64,000 nt of DNA from Neofusicoccum parvum (Eukaryota; Ascomycota; Dothideomycetes; Botryosphaeriales; Botryosphaeriaceae). The notes beneath the pieces are model-generated. The model saw nothing but the letters and a program-made list of their open reading frames with translations, was not told where the DNA came from and ran no database searches. The stretch covers positions 806,001 to 870,000 of the forward strand of contig CP087221.1 of assembly GCA_020912385.1 (NCBI GenBank), written 5' to 3'. Positions 33,306 to 46,100 of the stretch are shown piece by piece (the first letter of the stretch is position 1; each line of letters opens with the position of its first letter). The translations under genes were made by a program, and so were the position numbers.

Positions 33306-33325
33306 ATGGCGATACCTTGGGCTGA
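33251..33325 (+). promoter_or_regulatory. Upstream ORF overlapping the homeobox-gene start
   Basis: A 24-codon frame starts in a strong context (CCAAAATGTC) and ends in TGA at 33323-33325. This is 17 nt past the main ATG at 33306 and in another frame. Ribosomes translating it would pass the main start, so it could lower translation of the regulator. An intron joining the two frames was looked for and not found. Confidence 0.55.
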
Positions 33326-35701
33326 TTCGATCATGGAGGCACCATCATGCCGAGTTCAGCCTGATGGACGCGCCCACGGCTTCGAGTCTATGGATCCGGC
33401 AAATCCTCCTCAACCATTCCATGATGGCCTTTATCCTGGAGATGATGCTTTTGGTGTGTTTGATGGGCTTAGTGATGTTTTCACTTTCAACGAAGCAATG
33501 GATCCTGCGTCCTTTCTTTCGATATGGAACTTCGCAGATGCCAGTGCCACCACCGCCAACTCCGTCGTTGAGCAGCCTACTAGCTCTGGAACCGTAAATA
33601 TGCCTCTGGGGCTCCATCAACCTGATTCAAAGGCTGCTGACGAATTGTTCCTCTTCCTGGAGCAACCAGATCAGTCAAACGAGCGTTCAGCAGAGTTTGG
33701 AGAAGACGTCAGAGTGGAGGCTGAGCTTTCCATACCATCATCGACCTTCCCCGATTATTTCAATCAAATGGATCTATTCGAGCCAAACGAAAACACCATC
33801 GGTAACGAGCTCGAATTCCTCGATTTCCAGTTCACACCCATCGAGCTGGATTGGCCCTCGCTTCAGAAGAACGAGCACACTCTGGAAAGACCAACAGTCG
33901 CCAAAAACACTCCAGCTACACCAACCACTCGAGATGGAGCTATAAGAGAGCCAAATATCAGGCGGAACCAAATTCCTCCTCCAGCACGGAGAGCTCTGGA
34001 GAACCAATTCACGCGGAATCCGTACCCTTCGCCTGCAGAAATGGCGCAACTCGTCAAAGTCACGGAATGCGATGTTAAACAGATCCGTACCTGGTTTAAC
34101 AATGCCAGGGCTCGAAGGAAGAAAAAGGGAACAGGTATGCCTGGCTTGAGATCCGTCTTCCTGGGGCTCAGCTGTTCTGACAATTGCCTGTAGACTGCCA
34201 ATGTGGAGCAAATCAGCACGATGTCTTCGACAAGGTGCATTTGCTTCATCCAGATGAGGAACCAGCCGTTGCAGATCTTACCTCATGCAACCTTGATGCC
34301 ATGTCCGAATGCTCAGGATCGTCCAAAGCGTCAAGCTCGTCAAGCAATGTGTCGATTGAGCGTTTTTTGCAAAATCCAGAGGAATCAGCTTCCACGGAAG
34401 ACATCCTCAAGGCCACTTTTAGCAAATACATGCTAAGGTCAGAATCATTCACAAGTCTTAGGTCCTTTACGGAGAACGGGCACGAATTCTCGATACCAGG
34501 CAGAGTCAGCAGGTGGTCTTCATACCAGGGTTCAGTGGACGGATCCGAGGGTGGATACCACAGCTACGACAATCGTAGCTGCCACTCTCTCGGCAGCTCT
34601 TTCTCCGATGCATCAAGAGCAAGCATCTCTTCCCACAGCAGACTGCGAAGAAAGGGGAGGCGGTCGTACTCCGACTTCCGAGTGGCACCATATCGGTCAG
34701 ATGACCCAGGACGCCCGGGGTCACGTGCGAGTGATTCTCCCAATCAGAACTACCATTGTACTTTCTGTGGCGTACCATTCAATTCGAAATACACATGGAG
34801 GCGGCATGAAGAGTCTGTGCACGTTCCACAGACAACTTGGGTATGCAGCCATCGGAAAAATGGTGAAAGTACTTGTCTCTATTGCGGAGACGAGCTTCAT
34901 CCATCATTGCAGCATGACTGCCATCGCTGCATCACTGCAGCAGAACCAGATCGAACCTTCTACCGCAGAGATCAGTTCAAACAGCACGTCCGTCAGGTCC
35001 ACCAAAGTCGAGTTTGCGAGGAGAAGTTCGCCGACTTGCTTCTTGCGGCGGAACGCCCGGCTAAGGAATTGGAACCCGGAGATGCTGCACTCTTGTGTGG
35101 ATTTTGTGGCATTAATTGCAGCGCTTGGGATGAAAGAGTCACGCACGTCAGCGGTCATTTCAAGCAACCGCTTCCCACAAAGGCGGCTTCGTTGAGAAAG
35201 AAGAGGGGTGAAATGTTCAAACCTGGTGGTTTGTCATGCTCGTCAGATGAGGTTCATGAGAGTGCCATCGAGGACTTGGACGGGGATGACTGGGAGGATC
35301 CGTACGATGTGATGGCATTGAAATTTAAGAAAAGGTATGTCACAGGAAAGATAGAGAGGGGAGAGACGTGCCCTTCACATTCTCTATCGGAACTAAAACT
35401 GCGCTAAGTAAAAAAGCTAATCACATATGAATCCAATAGACCGAGAATGGACCTTATACCGCCGCCAATTCTAGGTCCGACCTCGCCTCCGCTCGTCGAT
35501 CCTGACTGTCTAATGCACGAGGGCGACCGATTCCTAGCACCACAAGACGCCGCGTCGAAAGCAACCCCAGCTCTACGACAATCAAGGTCATTCTTGCTGG
35601 ACGTGCGTTCTGTGGCGCCCCCGGCGCTCTCCCCTCGGACTAGCAGGCGGAACATGCTTGATTCCGAATTCACGGAAAGTCTCTTCAAGCACCTACTATA
35701 G
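33306..35701 (+). CDS. TALE/KN-homeobox and C2H2 zinc-finger transcription factor
   Basis: Exons 33306-34134, 34194-35334 and 35440-35701 encode 743 aa. The last intron (105 nt, GTATGT..AATAG) is supported by the open, Pro-rich continuation MDLIPPPILGP; without it the protein would stop at 35407. An acidic N-terminus is followed by a homeodomain of the KN type at about residues 220-276 (NPYPSPAEMAQL, then KQIRTWFNNARARRKKK, with the diagnostic WFxN). A Ser-rich linker leads to a C2H2 finger near residue 465 (YHCTFCGVPFNSKYTWRRHE) and further Cys/His-rich segments (TCLYCGDEL, CHRC, LLCGFCG). This homeobox plus C2H2 architecture is known in filamentous ascomycetes, where such factors often act in development. 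The upstream overlapping frame suggests translational control. Confidence 0.85.
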
Positions 35702-36274
35702 GAGCGCGAGCAAATTGACTCGGAAAACAACGTATCCCTCAAGAATAGACATACCTCGACAGATGTCAAGAGCCCGAAGAATAACCATGGCGCGCCCTGA
35801 CTGATAGCTCCGCGGATGGTTGCGGAGCCCAAATTGAAGAGAAACAATTCCTGGACAACGAGATATTTCTCCACGGAACCCCAAAAGTACCAAGAGGTGG
35901 GGTGGTAGATAAGACTGGATACCTGCCATGGACTGGTGTGTACGGTTGTAGTATAGTCTCAAGTTATTCATGGTTGCTTCTCTGCGTGAATCGACATCAA
36001 ATCGAGGCTCCTCGTTTCGTGCAGAACAATATCGGCGCTTTCAGAGGTAATCCAAGAAAGAAACTCTCTGCGTAATGCTAATATGTCTATAGTCCTGATC
36101 GATGCAAACCTCTGCTCCAACAAAGAGGCATCTCCAGTTACCTTTGAGGTCAGAATGACTTTAAGCATTCACTAAACAGGACACGCTTTTTTGCTAACAG
36201 AATTACTGCAATGCCATTCAATCATTATCTGGGATTTAGACAGGCTGACTGCAGGCCTGAAGCTGACCGCTGAA
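35702..36274. other. Convergent 3' region
   Basis: 573 nt lie between the homeobox gene (+) and the membrane-protein gene (-). No gene, repeat or RNA was recognised. Confidence 0.5.
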
Positions 36275-38666
36275 TCAGTTTGTGTAGGCCGGAGACCAGC
36301 TCGACACGGAATTCGCATCTTCTCGCTCAACTTCCACCACATCACTTTGCGCGATCTTCCTAGGCCCTTCACTAATTTCTCGTTCATCCCTTCCGTTAGA
36401 GCTGCTTGGGCTTTCAACCACCGTTTCACTTGCCGTTGAGCGTGCATCCTCCTGCCCGAGCGCCATCGTTTCGCTTTGGGCTGTCTTTCCGAACTCATCC
36501 TTACTCTGTTGCTCATTCCTCTTAATGGAGTCTCTCACACCAGAAAACATCTGTGACGCAGCCTTCAGCCTTGGATGTTTCAAGTCTTCGAGGTCCAGAA
36601 TCCCAAGGACGTCGCCTTTTTCAGTGATTGGAATCTCATCAACACAGCCCGCCCAAGTCCCCATCCCCAACTCTTCATGCGCGAGCCGCTGGAGCTGCAA
36701 AGTGTCGTTGGTGCACCACTCAAGACGCGCGTAGACGTTCTTGTTGCGCCTCCCCTGCAGGTAGCCAACCAGCGGCTCCAGGAACCACGACACCACGATG
36801 ATCAAACCGCCCACAGTAAAGATGGTGGCGATCCCGAAGATGGAGAAGTTGCTGTACGCAGTGCTCAGGATTTTCTACGCACACCCAGGTCAGCACACGT
36901 CCATCTCCCCCACTCAGCAACAACAACCTACCTGATTCCGACACAGCCCCTCCGCCTCCGTATTATTCGGCCGCACCGTCATATCCCGCAACGCCGCATC
37001 CGCCGGCCCCGTCGCCGCATCCACCGCCCTCCCCTGCAGCGCCGCCATGCTCACCGCATGCCAGCTCTCCACATCGCGCTGCCACTGATCCGGCGGCAGC
37101 GGGCCCTGCATCCCATAATTCAACCCATACCTGCTCACCAAGCTCGCGACGCCCAGCGCCGACGGCACGCTCGCCAGGCTCTCCGCATCCTGCAGGCTCG
37201 CCCAGCGATACCAGTTCAGCAGATTCCTCTCCTCGTCGTCCCGCACGATCGCCGCGACGCGCGCGTTCAGGTCGAGGTAGCCGCCGGGCGTGGTGCAGCG
37301 CACCGCCTCCGGCAGGCGCGGGTTGCAGAACTGCGCCTGCGTGACGCAGGCCAGCGCGGCGGCCGGCTCGTCGCGCCGGTAGTACGGCTGCGTCTGCCCG
37401 GCCAGCCCCAGGCTGTCGGCGCCCGCGCTGGGCACGAAGAAGTGGCCCGCCACCGCGTGCGCGCCGTACCACGGGTCGTCGACTGGCGCGAAGTAGCCGA
37501 TGTCGTTGGCGGAGAGGAAGAGGATCGCTACGTCGGCGTCGTCGCGGCGGAGGGGGGTGATTGGCGTGAAGGAGGAGTGCCCGGCGATGGTCGTGCCGTT
37601 GACGCCCCAGGCTTCGCGGGAGCTGTGGGGGTGGTTAGTCTCGTGGTGGAGGGAGAGGGTGGTTGGCTTACCCGATGCTGTAGTCTGCTGCGGCGCTCCA
37701 GGTCTTCCGGTATGATGACTGTTTGAGGTCGATTAGGGGGTACTCGTATGTTGCTGTCTCGTTGGAGTCCAGAGTCCGCGCCCCGTAGTAGTATTTCATG
37801 TATGCCGTTGTGAGCTCAGGGTCTTGCGTGGTGTAGTTCGTCTCGTTCTTGAACCCGTCTGATACAAGAGGGGCACAGTGGGTTGTACGTCTGTAGAGGA
37901 AACGTTGATCTGGGGGAGTGTTGAAGCCAAGGTCGTCATGAGTGTTAAGAAAGCCCGTGTCGAAGAGGATGTTTCCATTCTGGGTGCGGCACATCTCACT
38001 GCTGAATGGACAGCTTGCGTTGCGTGTGATCTGAACACCCAGACGCTTTGTGACGAATGTGTTGCAGCTCTCGTCATCTGAGTTGATATAGCACTGTTGC
38101 GCGTAGTTGGCGTATGAAGACATCCGTCTCGTAGTGTAAGGCCAGTACGTCGTGAGTTGCTCAGTCATATTGTCTGAGATAGCCACCATTGCAGCGCAGT
38201 TGGAACTCGAAACAAGCACTTCGTTACCAATGGCCGTAGAGACTCTCGAGGAGAACCCGCTTGCAAGTGCGAAGGCACACAAACTGACGAGGGTAAAAGC
38301 AGCAAGTGGGAAGAGACGTCGATACGGTCGTTCGGCATTGTTGCGCCACGCCACTAGGGAGTGTGCAAGCCTTGTAAGGCCACTCTGCGCGTTTGCTGAG
38401 TTTCGCAATATGGCTTGTCGCTGATGGTAGAGGCCATCCTGGGCTGTCTCAGATGAGTAGAGACTGTGGATAACGAAGCATGCAATTCTCCAGGCGCTGG
38501 TCCCGACGACCGTAACGAACAAAGCAACGAAGGCGATGAGTAGGTCTCCGTCGCGCCGAGTGAGGGTGAGCGTCAATCCAAAGACAGAGCCATGAGTCCA
38601 GTTTGTCCACACGCCGCGGTAGATGCTGTACAGGGAAGCTGAACTGGTCTGCGCGTATGAGTCCAT
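36275..38666 (-). CDS. Uncharacterised three-pass membrane protein with large Cys-rich ectodomain
   Basis: Exons 38666-37672, 37622-36932 and 36874-36275 encode 761 aa; introns of 49 and 57 nt keep phase. The first ATG (MDSYAQTSS) was chosen because the frame further upstream lacks an ATG. Hydrophobic segments are at about residues 41-66, 118-138 and 570-596. Between the last two is a loop of about 430 residues with many Cys and N-glycosylation sequons (NMT, NAS, NET, NYT, NGT, NNT), so it probably faces the lumen or outside. The C-terminal tail (597-761) is charged, Ser/Glu-rich and likely cytosolic. The layout recalls large fungal-specific membrane proteins of unknown function. I do not recognise a catalytic motif and assign no role. 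Confidence 0.82.
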
Positions 38667-40445
38667 GCTGGCATCTACTGACAGAAATCTCAGTAAATGC
38701 CGGGAAAGCCTGAGCGTTAAATGCTTGGACTTCGAGTTGCTTTTTTTCTCCCTGGACAGCAACGTGGAATACTCCGTTGACTTGTTTGAGCCCCTGTCGC
38801 GGTCCTTGCAGCGGTGACCGGGGCATTTTTCAGGTGTGGGACAGCTGCTGGAAAGCCTGCCCGTGTGTGTGGTGCAAATTGCCTTCTAGCCTTTTGCGTT
38901 CCCACGTTTTTCCTCAGCCTTATGCATCGTGAAAGACTATTGGCTGGTGTGGCTATTTTGGTCGCCATCGCCATTAGTAACTGGCTCCAGGTTACTTATT
39001 ATCGCCATGATCAACGGGCCCGGCGGGAGACACGGAGGTCTGAGTTCGGAGGTTTACCTTACACGGCGGCTATTTGAAACGTTACGCGACTTAATATAGT
39101 TGAGCATGCCACGGCATGATTTGGCCGTGGAGGGTGGGGGCTGAGTTTCACTCAATCGGCCCCCAATGATAACCAAAATCAACGGCATGGTAGAAGAACA
39201 CCGTGCAGGCCAAGGCTTTCAATCCGACAGTAGCCCCGCTAGCGATATGCAGAGCAGCTGCATTGGATCAGGTTCCGAGAAGCCGTGATAACGAATCTGG
39301 GGCAACCAGTCCATAAATAAGTTTTCCGCGCCCGCGACACCTATCTGGGAAAGACTTTATGCTTAAGCGAATCTACTTATAGAGAGTGCAGCTCCCCTGG
39401 TCGAAAACACTTATCGTCATTAGCTGCACAGCGTTGCTGCCCCATGATGCGGTGGCGTTGGCAGGGGTAGCCATGTCAAGTCCTCATCGGACTAGCGCGG
39501 AGACAGCCACCTCCCGTGCCATGTGCAAATGCAGCAGGAGAATGGTGGCATATCAACTTGAAAGCGGGCACCGAGTTATAGCATACATACACATATCGGC
39601 AGGGTAATATAGCATGTGCCTACAATGGAGAAGACTAGCCTGGATCATCAGGCTTGGCCTCGGCCATTGTAGACCATTTCCGAGCTGCTTTAATCACCCC
39701 GGTCTATTGTCGGACTCGATGAGATGGCACTACTTACCGGTGAGCTTGACGAGTAATACTAGCGCCGCAGCAGCAGATTGTTTATTGGGATTCTATCATA
39801 ATGACACCAATTGTATCCGCCAATAACGGCCCATCACATTCCGCGTCCCTGAATCACGGCACAATCTTGCACATTCGAACACTAGTAGTGTTCGCGGTGA
39901 AAAGTCCCAAAATGGAACAGATTATAACGAAGGGAAACTCTTTATATTGGGGGCCATTTGACCATCACACCACACCTTCGCCTATTCCATGCCGGCTGCA
40001 TCGAAGTCACAGGCGCATGCAATGACGAACCTTGCCAAGCTCTATCATTGGATCTCTCGTCTATCAAGGCGCAGGGTCCCACAGGCTGACTACGGTGCTT
40101 CATGAATAGCATCATCATAGTGCCGAGATTCCGAGGACGTGATCAGTCTAGAGGCCGAGGATGCCGCTATGAAGCCAACATGAGACGTATCAGCTTGGAA
40201 TGCAAGCTGATGCGGGGGTGAGCTTCCCGAGGCTGCAAGCTGTGTGCGGATATAGTAAGGACTCGTCATGAAAGTGTAGGGCGCAGCTTGTGTCTCGAGT
40301 GCTATGGTAATCCTGCCCTCATAGATTTTGATCATCCCCCGTCTAAAAACAGTCATATTCTTAGCGTAGCTTTCCCATTCCCTCAACACCACACCACCTC
40401 ACCAACGCCCCTCCCCTCCCTCCCCTCCACATCCCGCACCAACCC
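38667..40445. other. Gene-free region of 1.8 kb
   Basis: No supportable gene. Frames are short, without splice partners or familiar motifs. The part near 38667 should be the promoter of the membrane-protein gene and the part near 40445 the 3' flank of the asparaginase-like gene. No repeats or RNA genes were recognised. Confidence 0.45.
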
Positions 40446-41771
40446 CTACCACCCCTCCGTCCCATCCTCATCCGCAAACACCGCCACCCTCTCCCTCCCC
40501 TCATCGTCGACCCACGCCCTGAACATACCCCCGCAGTTGAGGTCGTACACGACCCTCCCCTCGGCGCCGACCAGCTCGACGCCGATGATGCCGCCCTCGC
40601 CCTCGCCCGTGACCTTCCAGCGGTCGCCGGCCGAGCGCTGCAGCTCGCCGCCGGGCCCGGCGACCCAGCGCAGCGCGTCGGCCAGCGGCGCGCCGCCCGG
40701 CGCCGAGAAGCGCGATATGGCGGCGGCGGTGCGCGCCGCGCACACGCGCAGGAACGAGTCGCCGTTGCCGGTGCCGGACATGCCGACGGCGCGGCGGCGG
40801 TGGGTCGGCGGAGGCTTCTCGTCGGAGGCGGGCGTCGCGGCGCCGGTGGTGGAGGGGCTGGAGCCGGCGAGCGAGGGCAGGCAGTCGGACAGCACGCCGG
40901 CGATGTCGCCGCGGGAGAGCTTGTCGAGCGGGGACGCGGCGGCGGGAGGGGGCTGATACGGCATGGCGGTGCGCGGGAGGGCCTGGCTGGCGAGGTCTTC
41001 GAGCCACTCCTCGGCCCAGTAGCCGGCGCCCAGGGTGGGGGTGTCGCCGATGCGGCCGGGCAGCTTGTTGGTGAGGCCGCCGGTGCTGGTGGCGGCGCAG
41101 ATGGTGCCGGAGGCGTCGAGCACGACGGCGCCCACGGTGCCCTGCGGCAGGTACTCCTTGCCGTCCCAGCTGGGGTCGTTCGGGTTTTGTTTCCTGTCCG
41201 CCAGCGCGTCCATGTCCTCGCTGACCACGGCGCCCGCCCCGCGCTCCAGGCCCTTGCGGTGCTCGTCCCACCGGCGCTGCGTGAAGAAGTACGCCGGCTC
41301 GACCGTCTCGAGCCCCCACTCCTCGGCCAGCTCCTCGACGTACGGCGCGGCCAGCTGCACGTGGTGCTGCGCGCCGCCGCCGCCCACCGCGTCGCCGCGC
41401 ACCAGCATCTCGCGCGCCAGCCGGATGGGGTTCTTCACGCGCCGCAGCAGCATCGCCCCCGTGCCGCGCTTGTGCCGCCCCGACGACACCATCACCGACG
41501 CCTCCAGCTCGTTCGTCCCCGCCCGCGTGAACACCGCCCCCCGCCCCGCGTTGAACAGCGGGTCGTCCTCGAACAGCGCCACCGCGTACGTCGCCACGTC
41601 GAGCGCGGTGGCGCCTGGTTTGGCCAGCTCGGCGCGCGCGAGGCCGAGGATGCGCGTGAGGGAGGCGCGGTAGTTGGCGTACGAGTCGGCGGGGACGTTG
41701 GCGCGGGAGATGTTGCCCGCGCCGCCGTGGATGATGATGCGGGGGGTGATTGTGGGCTCGGAGGTGGCCAT
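40446..41771 (-). CDS. Isoaspartyl peptidase/L-asparaginase (Ntn-hydrolase, threonine aspartase-like)
   Basis: An intronless gene of 441 aa. The N-terminus RIIIHGGAGNIS is the signature of the plant-type asparaginase (asparaginase 2) family, and FNAGRGAVFT and NELEASVM follow as expected. The autocleavage site and nucleophile are in LPQGTVGAVVLD (Thr212), after which STGGLTNKLPGRIGDTP provides the substrate-binding loop. The enzyme matures by self-cleavage before Thr212 and hydrolyses isoaspartyl dipeptides or L-asparagine. The chain is longer than bacterial members (about 320 aa) because of insertions at about 165-205 and a Pro/Ser-rich stretch at 280-330, as in fungal threonine-aspartase homologues. 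Very high GC content makes long antisense frames, which were ignored. Confidence 0.9.
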   Translation of the reverse strand: MATSEPTITPRIIIHGGAGNISRANVPADSYANYRASLTRILGLARAELAKPGATALDVATYAVALFEDDPLFNAGRGAVFTRAGTNELEASVMVSSGRHKRGTGAMLLRRVKNPIRLAREMLVRGDAVGGGGAQHHVQLAAPYVEELAEEWGLETVEPAYFFTQRRWDEHRKGLERGAGAVVSEDMDALADRKQNPNDPSWDGKEYLPQGTVGAVVLDASGTICAATSTGGLTNKLPGRIGDTPTLGAGYWAEEWLEDLASQALPRTAMPYQPPPAAASPLDKLSRGDIAGVLSDCLPSLAGSSPSTTGAATPASDEKPPPTHRRRAVGMSGTGNGDSFLRVCAARTAAAISRFSAPGGAPLADALRWVAGPGGELQRSAGDRWKVTGEGEGGIIGVELVGAEGRVVYDLNCGGMFRAWVDDEGRERVAVFADEDGTEGW

Positions 41772-43181
41772 TGTGGGGGCGGTGGAGATGGTGGTGGATG
41801 GAAAGAAGAAAATGTGAGTGGTGGGAGGTGGTGGTGAGAAGGGTTGGGCGTAGGCACAACCGAAAGTGGGGGGACAAGTGAACCCTTCTGTCTATCCAAG
41901 CTCTTTCTGACACCTAAGGAAACGAGAGCGGAGAGATGGCTGATGGAGAGATTGAAAATAAATGCCCAGAAGCATGCGAGAGTCACGAGGTGGTTGAGGC
42001 GCCGGAATATATAGCGACACGCCTATCTCCATCCTTATCGATGCCGCGTCGGAGTTGGGCGTCAGCTAGGGAGAATGAGTCGCGTGTACTACACACGAAT
42101 AGCCGCACTACGAGCTTCTCCCAACGCGTTCTTCCGCACAATGCCATCTCATTAGTACGCAGCTCACCCACAGAAAAATCTAAGCTCCACATGACGCTCT
42201 CACGGGACGCGTTGGTTCTCGGCGCAGACCGGCAGCATGTCGCAGACGGCTCAGAGGGCTTTGCCAGACGGCGTAGTATCTGCAGCTCTTCATCAATGGC
42301 GGAAGACTTAAGCCGGTGAAAATGCAAATGAGGGATCGGTTTTAATGGACTCGATGGCGTGTTGTTGCTGCGAGAAGACGGACGGTCGTCGTCGGCCGAA
42401 TTTTGTTGGCGCCGCCCGGCACGGCGAAGCTCCGAAGACAGCACGAAGTCAAGCCTCGCTATTTCGTTCATATCTGCATTTGTTCGTAGACGCATTTATC
42501 TCAAGCATAAGATCCATATATACAGAACGTTCGAGACACATTGGTTGTAAAAAGAGGAATACCACATGTATTGAAGCTGTGCCTACGGGTTGAGCTGTCA
42601 CTTCCCATGCGTACCCCGCGTGTTTCTTTTCTGTCTTAACAAACACCCTAGTAATTAACTTCGGCACTACTCTGCCCTGCTACACCAAAAAAGCTCCTAT
42701 CTGACTGGAGAGACGGCCACCATCCAACCACCAAATAAGTCCGGCCTCAATCAAAGCCGCAACACTGAAGGCTGAACCAGGTACTACCAATCTCCTCGCC
42801 CCAACGCCACCATGCCGCTGAAAGAAAGGAAAAGCCAGACATGGGAGCCTCCGGACCATGCAGTAACCATCGCAAAGGGAATGGAAGCATTGAGAGTCGA
42901 AAGAAAAGAAAAGAAGGAAAAGAACAAGCAACCACTGATGAACCTCCACCGCATCGCACCGTCATCCGCATATGAATGAAGGAAGAAAAAGGAACCACGA
43001 CAAAAGACCACAGAAGACAGTGGAAGACATAACCGCCAACCACTCGAAACCCCCCAGAACCGCAGAGTGCAACCAAGCCGCAACACAAGGCCATCAAAGG
43101 ACGCCCACCGCCCAACCACCCCAAGCCAAACCTCACGTGTAAGCTATGATCATCCCCAACCGTTCATCCTGCGGCCACCCT
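41772..43181. other. Intergenic region with probable 3' untranslated region of the large disordered-protein gene
   Basis: About 1.4 kb. The part just above 41771 is the promoter of the asparaginase-like gene. The AT-richer remainder, including Phe/Ser/Trp-rich minus-strand frames at 42680-43136, probably is 3' flank of the next gene. No coding gene is supported. Confidence 0.45.
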
Positions 43182-46100
43182 TCAGTTCCAGTTCCCCGGC
43201 CACCCGTTGGCCGAGCCGTGCGCGAAGCCCGGCGCAAACTCCGGAGGCTCCGTGTGCGAGCGCAACTGCGACGCGGGCGCCATGCCGGTGCCGTGGGGAA
43301 GCGGGTAGTTAGCGAATCCCTGCGCCTGCTGCGCGCCGGCAGGAGGCGCGTAGCCGAAAGGCGCGTAGCCAGGGTGGTTCTGCGGTGGGAGCTGAGGCGC
43401 GTTCATCGTGCCGGGAGCGGGGCGCGGATGGTTGTTGGAGCCCTGGAGCGCGTGGGTCTCTTCAGGGGAGTGCTGGTGCGGATGGGCCTCGTGACGGATG
43501 CCGGGCGGGTGGTTCGCGAAGCCCTGCGCCGGCTGGAAGGTGATGTGAGGCGCGATGTAAACGGGACGCCGAGGCGGGGCTGCGAATGCGCGCTGGCGGT
43601 CGCCAGGCGCGGTTCCCGTGTTTGCGCCGGGGACGGTTGGGGCGCCGAAGCGACCTCCGGCTCGCTGAGCGGCACGGCGCGGGCGGCTGCTGGGTTTGGC
43701 TGGTCTGGTCGCACGGGGTATGGTTGGGAAGCCGCTGGCATTCTGGGATGCCTCGACGGCGGGGCGCCCACGCGCCTCCGTATCATCGAGCATGCTCGTC
43801 CACCAGTCCTTACCCTTGATCTTCCGCTTGGTGGAACCGTGCTGCGACGAAGGTGGCTGAGTCGAGAGGGCGTCGGGGACGGGGGCAGCCTCTGACTCTC
43901 GCTCTTCGCTGTAGCGGCCGTCCACACGGCGACGCTTGGGTGGGGCGCTGTGGTTGGGTCTGTAGAAGGCGTCGATGGTGTCGTCTTGCATCTCTTCCTT
44001 GTCATTTTCAAAGCCGGAGTGGAGATTGCTGAGGTTGCGCTGGAGTTTGGCCTCGTTGGCGCCAGGAGGGTTGTGGGTGGAGGATAGGCCTGACGACGAA
44101 GCCTGGCCAGGCACGTTCGCAGAAGAGGCACGGACGGAGCTCGGAGCCTTTGCATGAACGTTGCTCTTCTTGCGATCAAGGCTGGACGGAGATACGAGCT
44201 GTTCGTCCTTCGCGTTGAGAAACTTGTACGTGGCGCGGCTCTCCGGATAAGGCTCAGAAGGCGGCGTAGGAGGTGCACGGCTCTTGAACTTGTACTCCGC
44301 CTCATCCAAGATTTCGTCCAGAGCGTTCCCCTTCACCTTCTTCGCCGTCTTTGAGGCGTTGCGTGGGCCACCGTTGTTCCGGGGATCGTTCCAGCGCAGG
44401 TTTCGCGGTAGATCATTCTGTGAGATTGGGTGGACGTCGTCTCTCAGGACTGGCCTCAAGTCTCCATCCAGCAAGCCAAGGGCGCTATGGCGCGGCTTGC
44501 GGTCAACCTTCTTCTGAGATTCGTACCAACTCTTGGGAAGCTTGATCGTTTCCAGGTACGTGTCGAGCTCCTGCGTTTGGCGGCCAGGGAGGTGATCTTC
44601 CTTGTCTTCCTTCTTCGAATTACGAGCACCAAGTCGAGAAGGCACAACCTGGTCAGCGATGACTTGCTTCGCTTCGAGGCCGCTGATACGACCAGGAGCG
44701 CGACCACTTCTGGTTCTCAAGGGGTTGTAGACCTCAGCCGCGGATTCCGATTCCGGGTCTGACTCTTCAGAGTCCGCTTTGGGGAGATGTTCGCTGGAAA
44801 ACTTGGGGGATAGGACAGCAGACCTGTCGGTGGTATGTCTACGGCTGGTGGTGGCGCTTTCCTTCTCCCGAGCGAATCTAACCTGCTTGGATGACACACC
44901 CTTCTCGATATAGGCAGCATCGACCGGTGTTCCGATATCTGAAGCTTTAGCACGCTCGATAGCTCCATCGATCTGACCTTGCATTTGGACGTCCTCCATC
45001 TGGACGTCGCCCATCTGCTCGTCGCTCCCAGCAACCTCAGAAGCGAGAGGCGAGATCTTCCTCTTGACTTTTCCAGGAAGGGTGCCGTTGAGATATTTCG
45101 CCGGAGTATGAATGTGCGTACCGGCGGCCTCCTTATCGTTGTAGGTCGCTACAGCAGTGCGATGGCGTTGACTGCGCCGATGGGAGGCGGGATTTTCGGG
45201 CTGCTCGTCCGCAACATCGCTCATGGTTTGATCAACCGTATCGACCTCCATAGGGCCGCTTCCAGAATTGTCGGCAACAAGACGCTGAAGCGCAACGGAG
45301 AGAATGGGTTGCGTCCTAGGGAGGCGCGCCGTTCCAGAGGCCGGAGTAGCAGCAGGTGCACGATGTCCAGTTATGATTTGGCGGTTCCAGATGTGGGAGT
45401 CCGTGTCGCTCTTCTCGGAGTCAGAAGTGACCGTGATTGCAGGAGGTGTGCGAGTTCTCTGCCGAAGCGAAGAGCCCGAGGCACCAGTATCGATATTGCG
45501 GGATGGCGTCGTGGTCTGCGGCTTCGGTGGGTTGGTGGCTTGCTCGACTCGAACTTGGCCGGCAGTCGGCGATTCGAAGTGAGAAAGGAAGTTGCTGGAT
45601 TGGGAAGCCTCAACCGAGCGGGCGTTCTTATGCGCATCTAACGGCAACATTTCGTTAAGGTCTTTCTGGGCTTGAGCTGCAGTGAGTTGCTTCGGCCCAT
45701 GAGCCCTTCCATGTCGGCGGCCCTTCGTGATTGAGGGAGAAGAACCGTCGTTCAGGAACGCAGTATCGAAGGCAGAATCACGAGGAGAGGAGTTTTGCAT
45801 GGCCGACTCCACGGGGATTGGCTTTGGCGCAGTGACTTTCCTAGACCTGAGGCGCCTCGTGCTCGGATACGGAGTGTCGTTGACAGGAAGCGCAGTGGAA
45901 CCAGCTGGAGTATCGTTCGAGCTGGAATGGGAGTCTCCAGTTGGAGCTTCTGCAGATTCTTTGTCAGGAGATATTTTGTCTTCTCCGTGGCACGCGAAGA
46001 AGGTGGTAAAATGCTTACCAGTGGTGTCGACCACAATGGGGCCGGAAGAACGAGGCTGGATCCGCAAGCTCTGTCGACGAGGCGGCGAGTGATCGGTCGG

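Noticed and set aside
33250..33360. An intron linking the upstream frame at 33251 to the homeobox gene
   Set aside because: The only good donor (GTGAGG at 33296) and nearby acceptor give the wrong phase and a stop.
40501..41913. 470-codon minus-strand and 345-codon plus-strand frames over the asparaginase-like gene
   Set aside because: His/Arg- and Gly/Ala-rich shadows of a GC-rich gene whose own frame carries all family motifs.
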